DNA of 64,000 nt from CAWAND01 sp963783335 (GTDB taxonomy: Bacteria; Chloroflexota; Anaerolineae; Anaerolineales; E44-bin32). The stretch is from the NCBI GenBank assembly GCA_963783335.1, contig CAWAND010000010.1, positions 682,001-746,000 of the forward strand, given 5' to 3'. Made by a program: the position numbers and the translations under genes. The notes beneath the pieces were generated by a model that saw nothing but the letters and a program-made list of their open reading frames with translations, had not been told where the DNA came from and made no database searches. Of this stretch, positions 36,607-45,519 are shown one piece after another (positions within the stretch are counted from its first letter, which is position 1; every line of letters begins with the position of its first letter).

Positions 36607-37119
36607 ATGGATCGCCAGTTGCTCCTCCTGGGACTTCTGCGCCAGGGCGACAGCTACGGGTACGAGCTGCATCAGTTTATCGATGACAACCTCACATTTT
36701 GCACCGATCTCAAGAAGTCCACTGCCTATTATCTGCTCGACAAGATGCAGGCGGAAGGATGGATCGCCGAGGAGACCGAGCACGTGGGCAACCGACCCCC
36801 ACGTCGAGTGTATCGCCTGCTCCCAGCCGGCGAACGAGCTTTTCAAGACATGCTGCGGGAATCCCTTTCCGAGTACAGCCCGGCCACCTTCAGTGGAGAT
36901 GTGAGCGTGGCGTTTCTTGACGCGCTCGAACCGGCCGACGCCCTCGCCTGTCTGGCCGCCCGACGCGGTGAGCTCACGGCCCACCTTGAGCACGCCAGCC
37001 AGGCTCCGGATCACAGCGGCAGCCTGCAGTGGGTGATCGAACACCACGCCCGGCACCTGCGCACAGAGCTTGAATGGCTCGACGAGCTCATCGGCCGCGT
37101 AGAGAACCGGCTTGCCTAA
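36607..37119 (+). CDS. PadR-family transcriptional regulator
   Basis: 170 aa from the ATG of MDRQLLLLGLL, with GAGGGA upstream. N-terminal winged helix: LLGLLRQGDSYGYELHQFI, KKSTAYYLLDKMQAEGWI, and the wing RRVYRLLPAGERAF. The C-terminal two-helix dimerisation arm ends TELEWLDELIGRVENRLA. PadR proteins typically repress a neighbouring efflux gene until a toxic ligand binds; the MFS gene 39 nt downstream is the likely target. A promoter with an overlapping inverted repeat precedes it. Confidence 0.92.
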   Translation: MDRQLLLLGLLRQGDSYGYELHQFIDDNLTFCTDLKKSTAYYLLDKMQAEGWIAEETEHVGNRPPRRVYRLLPAGERAFQDMLRESLSEYSPATFSGDVSVAFLDALEPADALACLAARRGELTAHLEHASQAPDHSGSLQWVIEHHARHLRTELEWLDELIGRVENRLA

Positions 37120-37158
37120 TGCCGTCCCTGTTCTGTCCATCAACAAAGGAATGAGTAC

Positions 37159-38526
37159 ATGTCCCAGACCGATTCTCCGGCACCCGCCGTCAACACACCC
37201 CCCGAAGACCGGCTCGATCGCCGCAAGGTGATGCCTGTATTTGTCATCGTCCTGATTGACCTGCTGGGCCTGACGGTCATCATCCCACTCTTGCCGCTGT
37301 ATGCCGCCTCTTTCGGCGCCGGCGCACTCACCATCGGCCTGCTTGAGGCCAGCTACCCAATGTTGCAGCTGTTCGGTGCGCCCGTCCTTGGGCGGCTCTC
37401 GGACCGTTTCGGCCGAAGGCCGATCCTTATCATCAGTCAGCTGGGGACCCTGGTGGGCTTCATCCTTTTGGGCTTGGCGGGGCAGCTCTGGATGCTTTTC
37501 TTATCACGCATCATCGACGGCGTGTCCGGCGCCAACATTTCCACCGCCCAGGCGGTGATTACCGACTCCACCACCGAGAAAACCAGAACGCAGGGCCTGG
37601 GATTGATCGGGGCCGCGTTCGGCCTGGGATTCATCATCGGGCCCGTGATTGCCTTCGCCTCGCTGGCCCTCTCCGGCCAAGACTACCGCGTACCCGCCTT
37701 CGTCGCAGCCGCCTTCTCCGCCCTTTCGATTCTACTGACATGGTTCTGGTTGGAGGAAACACATCCCCCGACCGCCAGGGGAAAACAGGAAACCACCTCG
37801 CAATGGCAGAATCTCGGCCAGGCCCTGCGGCATCCCGCCCTGGGACCTCTGCTGGGCTTGATGTTTGCCCAGCAGCTCGCCTTCGGAGGGTTTGAGCAGT
37901 TGCTGGCCCTGTTCACCTTAAACCGCTTGGGGCTCAACGCTTCCGGCAACGCCGTGATCTTCGTCTTTGTGGGCGTGATCGTGGTTGGGGTGCAGGGTGG
38001 GTTGATCGGCCCAATGAGCCGCCGCTTCGGCGACCGCCGGTTGGTGTATCTCGGCCTAAGCACGCTGGCCGTCGGCCTGATCCTCACCGCCATCACGCCT
38101 CATACGCCGGTTCCCTGGTATTCAGAGTCGGCACTGCGACAGGAACTGGGCAGCGCTGCCCGCGCCACCAATCTGCAGGGAATGCAAATGGCGGTGCCGA
38201 TACCCACCGGGGAAACTGGTGGCTGGAGTGGCCTGATCTGGATCCTGGTGGCGATGATCCCGGCTTCGATCGGCGGCGGCATTCTCCAGCCGGCCATCAA
38301 CAGCTTGATCACCAAGAACGCCGACGCCAGCCAGGCTGGCGAAATGCTCGGTCTGTCGTCCGGCTTGATGAGCGCCTCGAATGCCGTCGCACCGCTGATC
38401 GGCGGGGCCGCCTTTCAAGCGCTTGGCGCCACGGCGCCTTTTCTCGGCTTCGGCGGCTTGATGGCCATCCTGTTCGCAGCCGCCCTCCGCTGGATCAAGC
38501 CAGCGCCATCGAGATCTGCGGCCTAG
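37159..38526 (+). CDS. MFS drug-efflux transporter, TetA-like
   Basis: 455 aa, SD AAAGGA. Twelve predicted hydrophobic segments. The loop 2-3 signature of the family is GRLSDRFGRRPILI, preceded by DLLGLTVIIPLLPLYA, the TetA-type first helix. Motif C-like GLIGAAFGLGFIIGPVIA follows in helix 5. An extra loop of about 50 aa (PHTPVPWYSESALRQEL to IPTGETGG) lies between helices 9 and 10 and is atypical. Co-transcribed with padR. The substrate is probably an antimicrobial or toxic metabolite, but tetracycline specificity cannot be claimed. Confidence 0.88.
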   Translation: MSQTDSPAPAVNTPPEDRLDRRKVMPVFVIVLIDLLGLTVIIPLLPLYAASFGAGALTIGLLEASYPMLQLFGAPVLGRLSDRFGRRPILIISQLGTLVGFILLGLAGQLWMLFLSRIIDGVSGANISTAQAVITDSTTEKTRTQGLGLIGAAFGLGFIIGPVIAFASLALSGQDYRVPAFVAAAFSALSILLTWFWLEETHPPTARGKQETTSQWQNLGQALRHPALGPLLGLMFAQQLAFGGFEQLLALFTLNRLGLNASGNAVIFVFVGVIVVGVQGGLIGPMSRRFGDRRLVYLGLSTLAVGLILTAITPHTPVPWYSESALRQELGSAARATNLQGMQMAVPIPTGETGGWSGLIWILVAMIPASIGGGILQPAINSLITKNADASQAGEMLGLSSGLMSASNAVAPLIGGAAFQALGATAPFLGFGGLMAILFAAALRWIKPAPSRSAA

Positions 38527-38554
38527 GGTGTCCGGGGCATTAAGCGCGTTGGGC

Positions 38555-38572
38555 TTGTGAAATTTATCACAC
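38555..38572. promoter_or_regulatory. Rex/CRP-like palindrome in a convergent gap
   Basis: TTGTGAA-ATTT-ATCACAC, two mismatches, between the convergent MFS and aminotransferase stops. It is upstream of neither gene, so an operator role is unlikely at this site. Confidence 0.45.
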
Positions 38573-38574
38573 AC

Positions 38575-39733
38575 TCAGGCCTTTGAGCGCAGGCTGAGCA
38601 GGCGCTCTCCGGCCGCCTCCAGCGTCTCACCCTTCTTGGCGAAGTGCAGGCGGATCCAGCGCTGGACGTCACGCCCGAAGAAACTCGAGCCAGGCACGGC
38701 GGCTACGCCAATGTCTCGCGCCAACCAGTGACAGAAATCCGTGTCGCTCTCCGCGCCAAAATCGTCGATGTCTACCAGCACGTAGTAGGCGCCCTCCGGC
38801 ACGGTGTGTTTCAGACCTGCACGATCCAGGTAGCCCAGAAACAAATCCCGGCGGGCGGCATACGCCTGCCGGAGCTCGTCATAGTAGGTTGTCGGGAAGT
38901 TGAGCGCCGTCACGGCCGCCTCCTGCAGCGGCGCCGGGGCGCCCACCGTGAGGAAATCGTGCACCTTGCGTGCGGCCCGGGTGATCGGCTCGGGCGCAAT
39001 TAGGTAACCCAGCCGCCAGCCGGTGATGGCGTACGTCTTCGATAGCGAACTGCATGAAATCGTACGTTCGAACATCCCCGGCAGCGACGCGATGTACGTG
39101 TGCCTGTGGGGTTCATAGACGATGTGCTCATACACTTCGTCCGTGATGACGAAGGCGTCATACTCACGCAGCAGGTCAGCGATGGCCTCCAGCTCATCCC
39201 GACGAAAGACACGCCCGGTGGGATTGGCGGGATTGCACAGGATGAGCGCGCGGGCCCCTTGCCGGAAGGCCGCCTCCAGCTCCGAGCGATCGAAGGCAAA
39301 GTCTGGTGGATACAACGGCACGTAGATCGGATCGGCCCCAGCCAGGATCGCGTCGGCGCCATAGTTCTCATAGAAGGGAGAGAAGACAATCACCTTGTCC
39401 CCGGGGTTGCAGACCGTCATCATGGCGGTCATCATCGCCTCGGTGCTTCCGCAGGTCACGGTTATGTGCGCATCAGGGTCCAGGTCGAGCCCCATGAAAC
39501 CGCACTGCTTATCGGCCAGGGCCCGTCTGAAGCTCGGCGCACCCCAGGTCACCGCGTATTGATGGTAGCCATTGTGAAGAGCCGTCACGGCCGCCTCGAC
39601 CAAGGCCTTGGGGGGGTCGAAATCCGGAAACCCTTGGGAGAGGTTGATGGCGCCATGTTCGTCGGCAACGCGGGTCATCTCACGGATGACGGAACTCGGT
39701 GAAGCTTTCCAGGCGGCGGGCAGTCAGGGGCAT
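38575..39733 (-). CDS. Class I/II aminotransferase, frameshifted near its start
   Basis: PLP-dependent aminotransferase resembling kynurenine/glutamine or aspartate-type enzymes: AINLSQGFPDFDPP, YHQYAVTWGAPSFRRAL, VTCGSTEAMMTAMM, ILCNPANPTGRVF, FVITDEVYEHIVY, and the PLP Lys in SSLSKTYAITGWRLGY. The uninterrupted frame starts at 39678, but a good GAGGAGG and ATG lie at 39733, giving MPLTARRLESFTE and then, after removing one base (GAGTTCC should be GAGTCC, about 39693), SVIREMTRV. That restores the expected family N-terminus, so a +1 insertion near codon 13 is inferred. Otherwise full length. Confidence 0.88.
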
Positions 39734-39879
39734 AGGCTTCCTCCTCGGTTCGTCAGTATACTCATTCCCTTGGCCTGACGAAGCGCGGCCAAGCTATACT
39801 CAACGCAGGCGCCAGCCTTCCTCCAGCCTTTTTCCGCCTGGACAGAAGTCTCGTCTTCCAACTCAGAGGAGGTTCGTCT

Positions 39880-40653
39880 ATGTCCAACTCAATGCAAGGC
39901 AAGGCCGTCCTCGTTACCGGCGCCAGCAGCGGAATCGGCCAAGCTGCGGCCGTCAAGTTCGCCCAAAACGGGGCAAGTGTGGCCCTGTTGGCCAGGCGTG
40001 AAGACAGGCTGCAGACCCTGGCAAAAGAGCTTGGCGAGTTGGGGGTCAAGGCCATCCCGATCGCGGTTGACCTGACCGATATGGCCGCGCTTGACGCCGC
40101 CTTCGATCGGGCGGTGGAGGGCCTGGCTGGGCTGGACGTGCTGGTGAATGCGGCCGGGATCATCGCCTCCGGCACGATCGAAAACACGCCCATGGCACAG
40201 TGGGAGGAGATGTTTGCCATCAACACGCAGGCACCCTTCCGGCTGATGCAGAAGGCGATGCCCTATCTGACCGAACGGCAGGGGTCGGTGGTCAATGTTT
40301 CCAGCGTGACCGGACTGCGGTCCTTCCCGGGGATCCTCAGCTACTGCACCAGCAAGGCCGCAGTCGATCAACTCACACGCTGCGCTGCCCTGGAGATGGC
40401 CCCCAAGGGTGTGCGCATCAACGCCGTCAATCCGGGCGTGGTCGTCACCCACCTGCACCGGGCCGGCATGATGGATGAAGACAGCTACGCCGATTTCCTC
40501 GAACACAGCAAGACAACGCATCCCTTGGGACGCGTTGGGCAGCCCGAAGAGGTGGCCGACCTGATCCTCTTCCTGGCCTCACCCCAGGCGGGCTGGATTA
40601 CGGGCGTGACCTACGAAATCGACGGCGGCCGATTTCTGACCTGTGCCCGCTGA
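39880..40653 (+). CDS. SDR-family oxidoreductase
   Basis: 257 aa, SD GAGGAGG. Classical short-chain dehydrogenase: cofactor motif VTGASSGIGQAAA, VNAAG, catalytic Ser in VVNVSSVTGLRS and YCTSK (Tyr-x3-Lys), NPGVVVTHLH, and GITYEIDGG-type C-terminus (GVTYEIDGGRF). The RRED basic pair after strand 2 (LLARREDRL) suggests NADP(H). Glucose/3-oxoacyl reductase-like; substrate unknown. It is divergent from the aminotransferase and 38 nt upstream of thrC. Confidence 0.92.
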   Translation: MSNSMQGKAVLVTGASSGIGQAAAVKFAQNGASVALLARREDRLQTLAKELGELGVKAIPIAVDLTDMAALDAAFDRAVEGLAGLDVLVNAAGIIASGTIENTPMAQWEEMFAINTQAPFRLMQKAMPYLTERQGSVVNVSSVTGLRSFPGILSYCTSKAAVDQLTRCAALEMAPKGVRINAVNPGVVVTHLHRAGMMDEDSYADFLEHSKTTHPLGRVGQPEEVADLILFLASPQAGWITGVTYEIDGGRFLTCAR

Positions 40654-40691
40654 GGGGCCAATCCAACCTGGTGCATGCTAGAATTCCCACC

Positions 40692-41745
40692 ATGCCACCC
40701 TGGCCAGGCGTCATCCGCCGCTATTCCGAACTGCTTGATCTTCCTTCAGCTGCCGAGCCAATCACGCTGCTGGAAGGCAACACCCCGCTCGTTCCGATCC
40801 CGCGCCTGGCCCAGCGTCTGGGCGCATCCGAGCTGTATGTCAAGTTCGAGGGCCTCAATCCGACCGGATCATTCAAAGACCGGGGCATGACGGCCGCCAT
40901 GACAGAGGCCGTACACCGCGGAGCCAAAGCCGTGATCTGTGCCAGCACGGGCAACACAGCCGCCAGCGCAGCCGCCTATGCCGCCCGCGCCGGCGTCCCC
41001 TGCTACGTGGTCATTCCCAAGGGGCATGTCGCCGCCGGGAAGCTCGCCGGCGCCGTGGCCTACGGTGCCTGTGTGCTCCAAATAGAAGGCGCCTTCGATG
41101 CCGCCCTTGACATGGTCCGCAAGGCCGCAGAAGCAGAGTCCCTGGCCTTGGTTAACTCGGTGAACCCCTTCCGGCTGGAGGGGCAGAAGACGGTGGCCTT
41201 TGAAATCTGCGACACTCTCGGCCGGGCTCCGGACTGGCTGGCGCTCCCGGTGGGCAATGCCGGAAACATCACCGCCGCCTGGATGGGCTTTCGCCAGCAC
41301 CAGGCGCACGCAGGCACTTCGCTGCCGCGCTTGTTGGGTGTCCAGGCCGATGGGGCTTCCCCGCTGGTCCTTGGCCATCCGGTGGATTCTCCCGAAACTC
41401 TCGCCACCGCCATCCGCATTGGACGACCTGCCGCGGGGCGACCAAGCTCTGGCCGCAGCCAGAGAATCCGGCGGGAGAATCGTGGCCGTTTCTGACCAGG
41501 AAATCCTTAAAGCACAAACGATGTTGGCGGCGGAAGGGCTTTGGGTCGAGCCAGCTTCGGCAGCCGGCCTGGCCGGGCTGATGGTTCAGACCGAGAGCGG
41601 GGAATTGGATCTCAAGGGCAGCCAGGTGGCGATCATCTGCACTGGGCACGGCCTAAAGGACCCAGAGATCATCACCGACCATATGCCGCAACCCAAGCTC
41701 ATTCCGGCCACCGACCAGGCGCTGGCCGACGCCCTGGAGCTATGA
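40692..41745 (+). CDS. thrC: Threonine synthase, split by a +1 frameshift
   Basis: Pyridoxal-phosphate enzyme converting O-phosphohomoserine to threonine. N-terminal part: LLEGNTPLVPIPRLA, KFEGLNPTGSFKDRGM with the PLP Lys, CASTGNTAASAAAYAARAG, IEGAFDAALDMVR, NSVNPFRLEGQKT, ALPVGNAGNITAAWMGF. The frame ends early at 41495. Removing one G from the GGGG at 41435-41438 restores IRIGRPAAGDQALAAARESGGRIVAVSD and an unbroken run to 41745. Because a downstream thrB is intact and overlaps the stop (ATGA), the gene is very likely functional in the cell and the extra G a sequencing error. Start at MPPWPGVIRRY. Confidence 0.92.
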
Positions 41746-42650
41746 TTGTCTCGGTAGACGTACCCGCTTCCACGGCCAATCTGGGTCCCGGCTTCGACTG
41801 CCTAGGCCTGGCCCTCGAACTTCGTAATCAACTTGAACTCTCGGAAACCGATGGCGACCTGCAGGTCGAGATCGAAGGCGAAGGCCGTGCCGATTTGCCG
41901 TTCGATGCCAGCAACCTTACGGTCCAAGCCGCGTTTGCCGTGTTTGATCGCCTGGGAGAACGCCGTCGAGGCCTTTCTTTCCGCTGCAGCAACCACATCC
42001 CCCTCGGCTCCGGACTTGGCTCATCATCTGCCGCAGCCGTTGCCGGCGCGCTGGCCGCCAACGCTCTCGTATCCGGTGAGCTCTCCCTGGAGCAAATCTT
42101 GGGTATTGTGTTCGAAATCGAAGGTCACGCGGACAACGCCGCCGCCAGCCTATACGGCGGCCTGAACGCGGTGGCCTCCGACTCTGGGGAGCTGATCGTG
42201 CGCCAGCTTCCGGCGGCCGATTTCACCCTGACAGTCATCGTACCAGACATCAGCCTGTCGACTCAGGCGATGCGGCAGGCACTTCCCGGCTCTGCTTCGC
42301 TTGATGACGCCACCTTCAATCTCGGTCACGCCCTTTTGCTGACGGAAGCTCTTCGGACGGGCGACTTGAACTTGCTCGATCTCGCCGCCCGGGATCGGCT
42401 GCACCAGCCCTATCGCCTGGCGCACATCCCCGGTTTCGAAGAAGCGGAAGCCGCCGGGCGTTCGGCTGGCGCTCGCGCCGTTGTCCTCTCCGGAGCCGGC
42501 CCGGGTGTGGTCGCATTTGGCGGCGAATCGTCTCAGGTTGCGGAGGCCATGGTCAAGGGATTCCAACACGCCGGGGTCAAGGCAAGGTCATGGGCCCTTC
42601 CCATTGCCGAGAAAGGCGCCATCACCAGGACCGACGGATCCCCCTCCTAG
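41742..42650 (+). CDS. thrB: Homoserine kinase
   Basis: 302 aa. GHMP kinase: VDVPASTANLGPGFDCLGLAL at the N-terminus, ATP loop HIPLGSGLGSSSAAAVAGALAAN (PxxxGLGSSAA), EGHADNAAASLYGG, and C-terminal LSGAGPGVVAF. Phosphorylates homoserine to feed threonine synthase. The ATG overlaps the thrC stop as ATGA, so translational coupling is expected; thrC-thrB form one operon. Full length. A Rex-like palindrome follows 6 nt after the stop. Confidence 0.95.
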   Translation: MIVSVDVPASTANLGPGFDCLGLALELRNQLELSETDGDLQVEIEGEGRADLPFDASNLTVQAAFAVFDRLGERRRGLSFRCSNHIPLGSGLGSSSAAAVAGALAANALVSGELSLEQILGIVFEIEGHADNAAASLYGGLNAVASDSGELIVRQLPAADFTLTVIVPDISLSTQAMRQALPGSASLDDATFNLGHALLLTEALRTGDLNLLDLAARDRLHQPYRLAHIPGFEEAEAAGRSAGARAVVLSGAGPGVVAFGGESSQVAEAMVKGFQHAGVKARSWALPIAEKGAITRTDGSPS

Positions 42651-42656
42651 ACCGCT

Positions 42657-42674
42657 TTGTGATGATATTCACAA
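42657..42674. promoter_or_regulatory. Rex/CRP-like palindrome after thrB
   Basis: TTGTGAT-GATA-TTCACAA, one mismatch, between the convergent thrB and propeller-lipoprotein stops. It is downstream of both genes. Confidence 0.5.
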
Positions 42675-42689
42675 TCAGGAACAATTATC

Positions 42690-44045
42690 TCAGCGCCATG
42701 ACCAAACGGCCAAGCTGCCGTCAGAGACTCGGCGTGGTGAACTGTTTCCGTCGGCATCGACAACATACACACCTGGCGGTCCACTTTGTGCAGTGCGCGT
42801 GAAGACAAGTCGCTTGCCGTCGGGCGACCAGATGGTTGTTGAGCGCTCATACTGGTCAAAGAATGGCAGGACTGACAGGAAATCTTCCGTCGGGGTGAAG
42901 CTGGCAACCTTCGTCGCCGAGCGGCTGTTGGCGGCGACCACGAACAGGTTGAGCTCCAACTGGCCGGATTGTTGGCGGTTGGCGACCGTCTGCTGGTTTC
43001 CTGGGCTGACCAGCTCCGGAACCAGATACGCCAGTCGGTCCCCGAGCGGCGACCAGAAGAAGCCTGCCACGTGGGAGGCGACACCCGTAATCTCTTGGGG
43101 TGAGTCCATGTTGCTCATATCCACCCAGCCAAGCGAGCCGAACGTCTCTTGGCTCGTTCCAGGAAGGGTGAGGAGGGCGATCGAATCGCCAGCAGGGGAC
43201 CAGCCGAATCCAACCGGCCCATCAAGCGCGACCAACTGAGTCTCTCTGCCGCCCTCGACGTCCCACATGTTCAGCGCCGAAGCGCCGTTCGAAAGCCGGC
43301 TTGCTACCAACACGTGCTTCCCGTCGGGGGAGACATCCGGCGCCTGAAAGTCCGCCGGGGCCAAGGGCAGGTGTCTGGCCTGCATGGGCTGGCCCTGGAA
43401 CAAAGACAGGCGCGCGCCCTCTGGATTGTCGGCTTCCGAACCGCCAACGTGAGAAAGGAAGTATGTCCCATCCGGCGACCAAACCCAATAGTAGGGTTGA
43501 CCTCGATCGAGCACCTCGACACCGCTGCCCTCTCGCCACAGGTAGGTGCCCAGGCTCCCGTCGGCAGCCGATGCCAGGAAGCTCAAGGTCTCGCCATCAG
43601 GCGACCAGTAAATGTAGAACGGCGTTCGGGACGCGTCGCTGAAGGCCGCCGCAGACCCCCCGGGTTGGCCAGAACTGACCATCAGATCCACAAGATGGGC
43701 GCCGGCGGCAGTGATGCGCGTGCGCGTGAAAGCCAGCTGCCCCGTCCGTGGCGCCCACGTCGGGGCCCCATAGACGACCGACTCGCCATTCGGGTTGAGC
43801 GAGGCATCATCGGTTAGCGCGGTCTGGTCGCCTGATAGCGGGTCGATGGCATAAAGATTATGATCGGCCCCGACCACGGCCAACTTGCCCACCGATGCGG
43901 ACGCGGGCGTCAGTGTGCCCGTCTCCACACCCGCACCGCCAGCCGCACAGGCCAACGCGGCCAAGGTCAACAGTGCCAGACTCAGCCACAAGACTTTCGT
44001 CCCGCTGACGGATTTATCATTCGGATTGGGCATCGGTCCTGTCAT
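42690..44045 (-). CDS. TolB-like beta-propeller lipoprotein
   Basis: 451 aa from the ATG of MTGPMPNPN (MPNPN at 44033 and an earlier frame to 44087 are alternatives). Signal peptide with lipobox LAALAC. Repeated propeller blades: YIYWSPDGETLSFLAS, YYWVWSPDGTYFLSHV, DVSPDGKHVLVAS, GFGWSPAGDSIALLT, GFFWSPLGDRLAYLV, TTIWSPDGKRLVFTR. The WSPDGxxLxF blade is the TolB/WD40-like type also found in the pseudogene at 15146-16363. Probably a secreted binding or sensor protein; no enzyme motif. Confidence 0.85.
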   Translation of the reverse strand: MTGPMPNPNDKSVSGTKVLWLSLALLTLAALACAAGGAGVETGTLTPASASVGKLAVVGADHNLYAIDPLSGDQTALTDDASLNPNGESVVYGAPTWAPRTGQLAFTRTRITAAGAHLVDLMVSSGQPGGSAAAFSDASRTPFYIYWSPDGETLSFLASAADGSLGTYLWREGSGVEVLDRGQPYYWVWSPDGTYFLSHVGGSEADNPEGARLSLFQGQPMQARHLPLAPADFQAPDVSPDGKHVLVASRLSNGASALNMWDVEGGRETQLVALDGPVGFGWSPAGDSIALLTLPGTSQETFGSLGWVDMSNMDSPQEITGVASHVAGFFWSPLGDRLAYLVPELVSPGNQQTVANRQQSGQLELNLFVVAANSRSATKVASFTPTEDFLSVLPFFDQYERSTTIWSPDGKRLVFTRTAQSGPPGVYVVDADGNSSPRRVSDGSLAVWSWR

Positions 44046-44141
44046 CCTATCTCGACTAGCGTCGGCAAGCAGGTCCCCCCAGTCCATCCATTGTGCGCTA
44101 GGATGATGATCAGACTATTAACGGCCTTGGAAGGTCAGCTC

Positions 44142-44708
44142 ATGCCCGCACATCGAATCGCCCGCATCGCATCATTGGCTCCCATCGGCCTCACCCTGGT
44201 ACTCGCCGCCTGTGCTGCGCCGCCCCTCGATCCGACCCCCATCGCCGTTGCTGGCCCGAGTGCAACCTCCCTTTTCCCTTCGCGAACGCCAACCATCACC
44301 ACAACCAGCACGGCCACGCCGCCGCCGGCCCCTCCAACGCAGACTCCCACCGTTACCGGCACCTTCATGCAGGCATCGGTCTACGGCGTCTCCAGGCTGT
44401 CTGGGCATCGGCTATTGGTCAGCATCACCGTGCCGGCCGCGGAGTCGCATCCCTCTCTCCTGAGCCGGCCGTTCACGGCGGTCGTCGGAACCTCCGACCT
44501 GGATTGCGAGGTCCTGCCCCAGTACCTCGACCGTCTTTACTGCTCGGGCCCGGATCCTTACGTCAACTACAAGCCTCAAGCCGCCGAGCTGGCCCTGTTC
44601 GCCGACGGTCAGGCCGGCTCTGTATTTGTGACAGAATTCACAATCCCCGCTCTGCCCACCTTGACCCCAACTCCTTCGCAAACCCCGGAACCGTCGGCCA
44701 CGCCGTAG
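44142..44708 (+). CDS. Small Thr/Pro-linker lipoprotein, paralogue 1
   Basis: 188 aa from MPAHRIARI, SD GGAAGG. Lipobox LAAC (VLAACAAPP), then a Thr/Pro-rich linker (TPTITTTSTATPP), then a domain of about 90 residues: ASVYGVSRLSGHRLLVSI, LDCEVLPQYLDRLYCSGPDPY, VFVTEFTIPALPT, ending with a second TP-rich tail. The two Cys of C-x9-10-C probably form a disulphide. Paralogous to 44873-45448. No named domain recognised. Lipid-anchored outside the cell. Confidence 0.8.
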   Translation: MPAHRIARIASLAPIGLTLVLAACAAPPLDPTPIAVAGPSATSLFPSRTPTITTTSTATPPPAPPTQTPTVTGTFMQASVYGVSRLSGHRLLVSITVPAAESHPSLLSRPFTAVVGTSDLDCEVLPQYLDRLYCSGPDPYVNYKPQAAELALFADGQAGSVFVTEFTIPALPTLTPTPSQTPEPSATP

Positions 44709-44872
44709 TCACCCGGCATCATGGATGGTCTCCATGTGATTTTGCGGAACAACCTGATTAATATGAACCGCTCACCCCGCTTTGCTCTTCGATGCAACTG
44801 GCCGGGCAAATGGAAATCCCGCTGAATTGCACTACAATGGGCAAACAGCGTCTTGATCATAGGAGCCGTGCC

Positions 44873-45448
44873 GTGTCCACTTCGCGCCCATCAGCAGCCA
44901 TCATCTCGTCCCTTGCCCTTCTGACAGCCGGAATCTTGGCCTGCAATCTTCCCTTTGGCCCTGCCGGAGCGCCCCCGGCCGCAACCGATACGCCGCAATC
45001 CGGACAGGCGGAGACACCGGTCCCCGAGGTCGCCACATCCACACCTGCCCCCAGCGAAACGCCTGTGCCCAGCGACACACCGGAGCCGACGGAAACCCCC
45101 ACCATCACGCCCACCGAAGGCCCGAATTTCGCCGCTGCTTCCGTCTATGCCGTTTCCCACCTACCCAACGACAAGCTCTTGGTGACTGTCCAAATCCCCG
45201 GTGGCGTCGAGGGCGACTACAAAGCCTACGTCAGCAATCTGCCCTTCGCGTGTGAAATCCTTGATCAATATCCCGATCGGCTGTACTGCAACGGTCCAGA
45301 GCCATTTGGATTGTACGCCGCCAAGGACGCCTCGCTCGAGATCCTGACGGCGGCCGACAATACGACCGTCTTCACCACCCAGTTCACCGTTCCCCCTATC
45401 CCTACACCGACATTCACTCCTACGCCGAAACCGACGGCCACGCCGTAG
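44873..45448 (+). CDS. Small Thr/Pro-linker lipoprotein, paralogue 2
   Basis: 191 aa from a GTG with AGGAG 7 nt upstream. Lipobox GILAC, a longer TP-rich linker (TPVPSDTPEPTETPTITPTEG), and the same ~90-aa domain: ASVYAVSHLPNDKLLVTV, FACEILDQYPDRLYCNGPEPF, VFTTQFTVPPIPT, with Cys pair and RLYCxGPxP conserved. Tandem duplication of the preceding gene, followed by a strong intrinsic terminator, so the pair is probably one operon. Function unknown. Confidence 0.8.
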   Translation: MSTSRPSAAIISSLALLTAGILACNLPFGPAGAPPAATDTPQSGQAETPVPEVATSTPAPSETPVPSDTPEPTETPTITPTEGPNFAAASVYAVSHLPNDKLLVTVQIPGGVEGDYKAYVSNLPFACEILDQYPDRLYCNGPEPFGLYAAKDASLEILTAADNTTVFTTQFTVPPIPTPTFTPTPKPTATP

Positions 45449-45475
45449 TCCATACGCGGTAGGGAAATCAGACCA

Positions 45476-45507
45476 GGGGCCCCGAGCTCTCGGGGCCCCT
45501 TCTTTTT
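45476..45507 (+). terminator. Strong intrinsic terminator after the lipoprotein pair
   Basis: GGGGCCCCGAG-ct-CTCGGGGCCCC (11-bp stem) followed by TTCTTTTT. Very stable; it also sits 13 nt beyond the mutY stop on the other strand. Confidence 0.93.
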
Positions 45508-45519
45508 ACACGCCGGGAT

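Noticed and set aside
44626..44643. TTGTGAC-AGAA-TTCACAA palindrome
   Set aside because: It is inside the coding sequence for FVTEFTIP, where the paralogue has similar residues, so it may be chance. A weaker one at 53505 is also coding.
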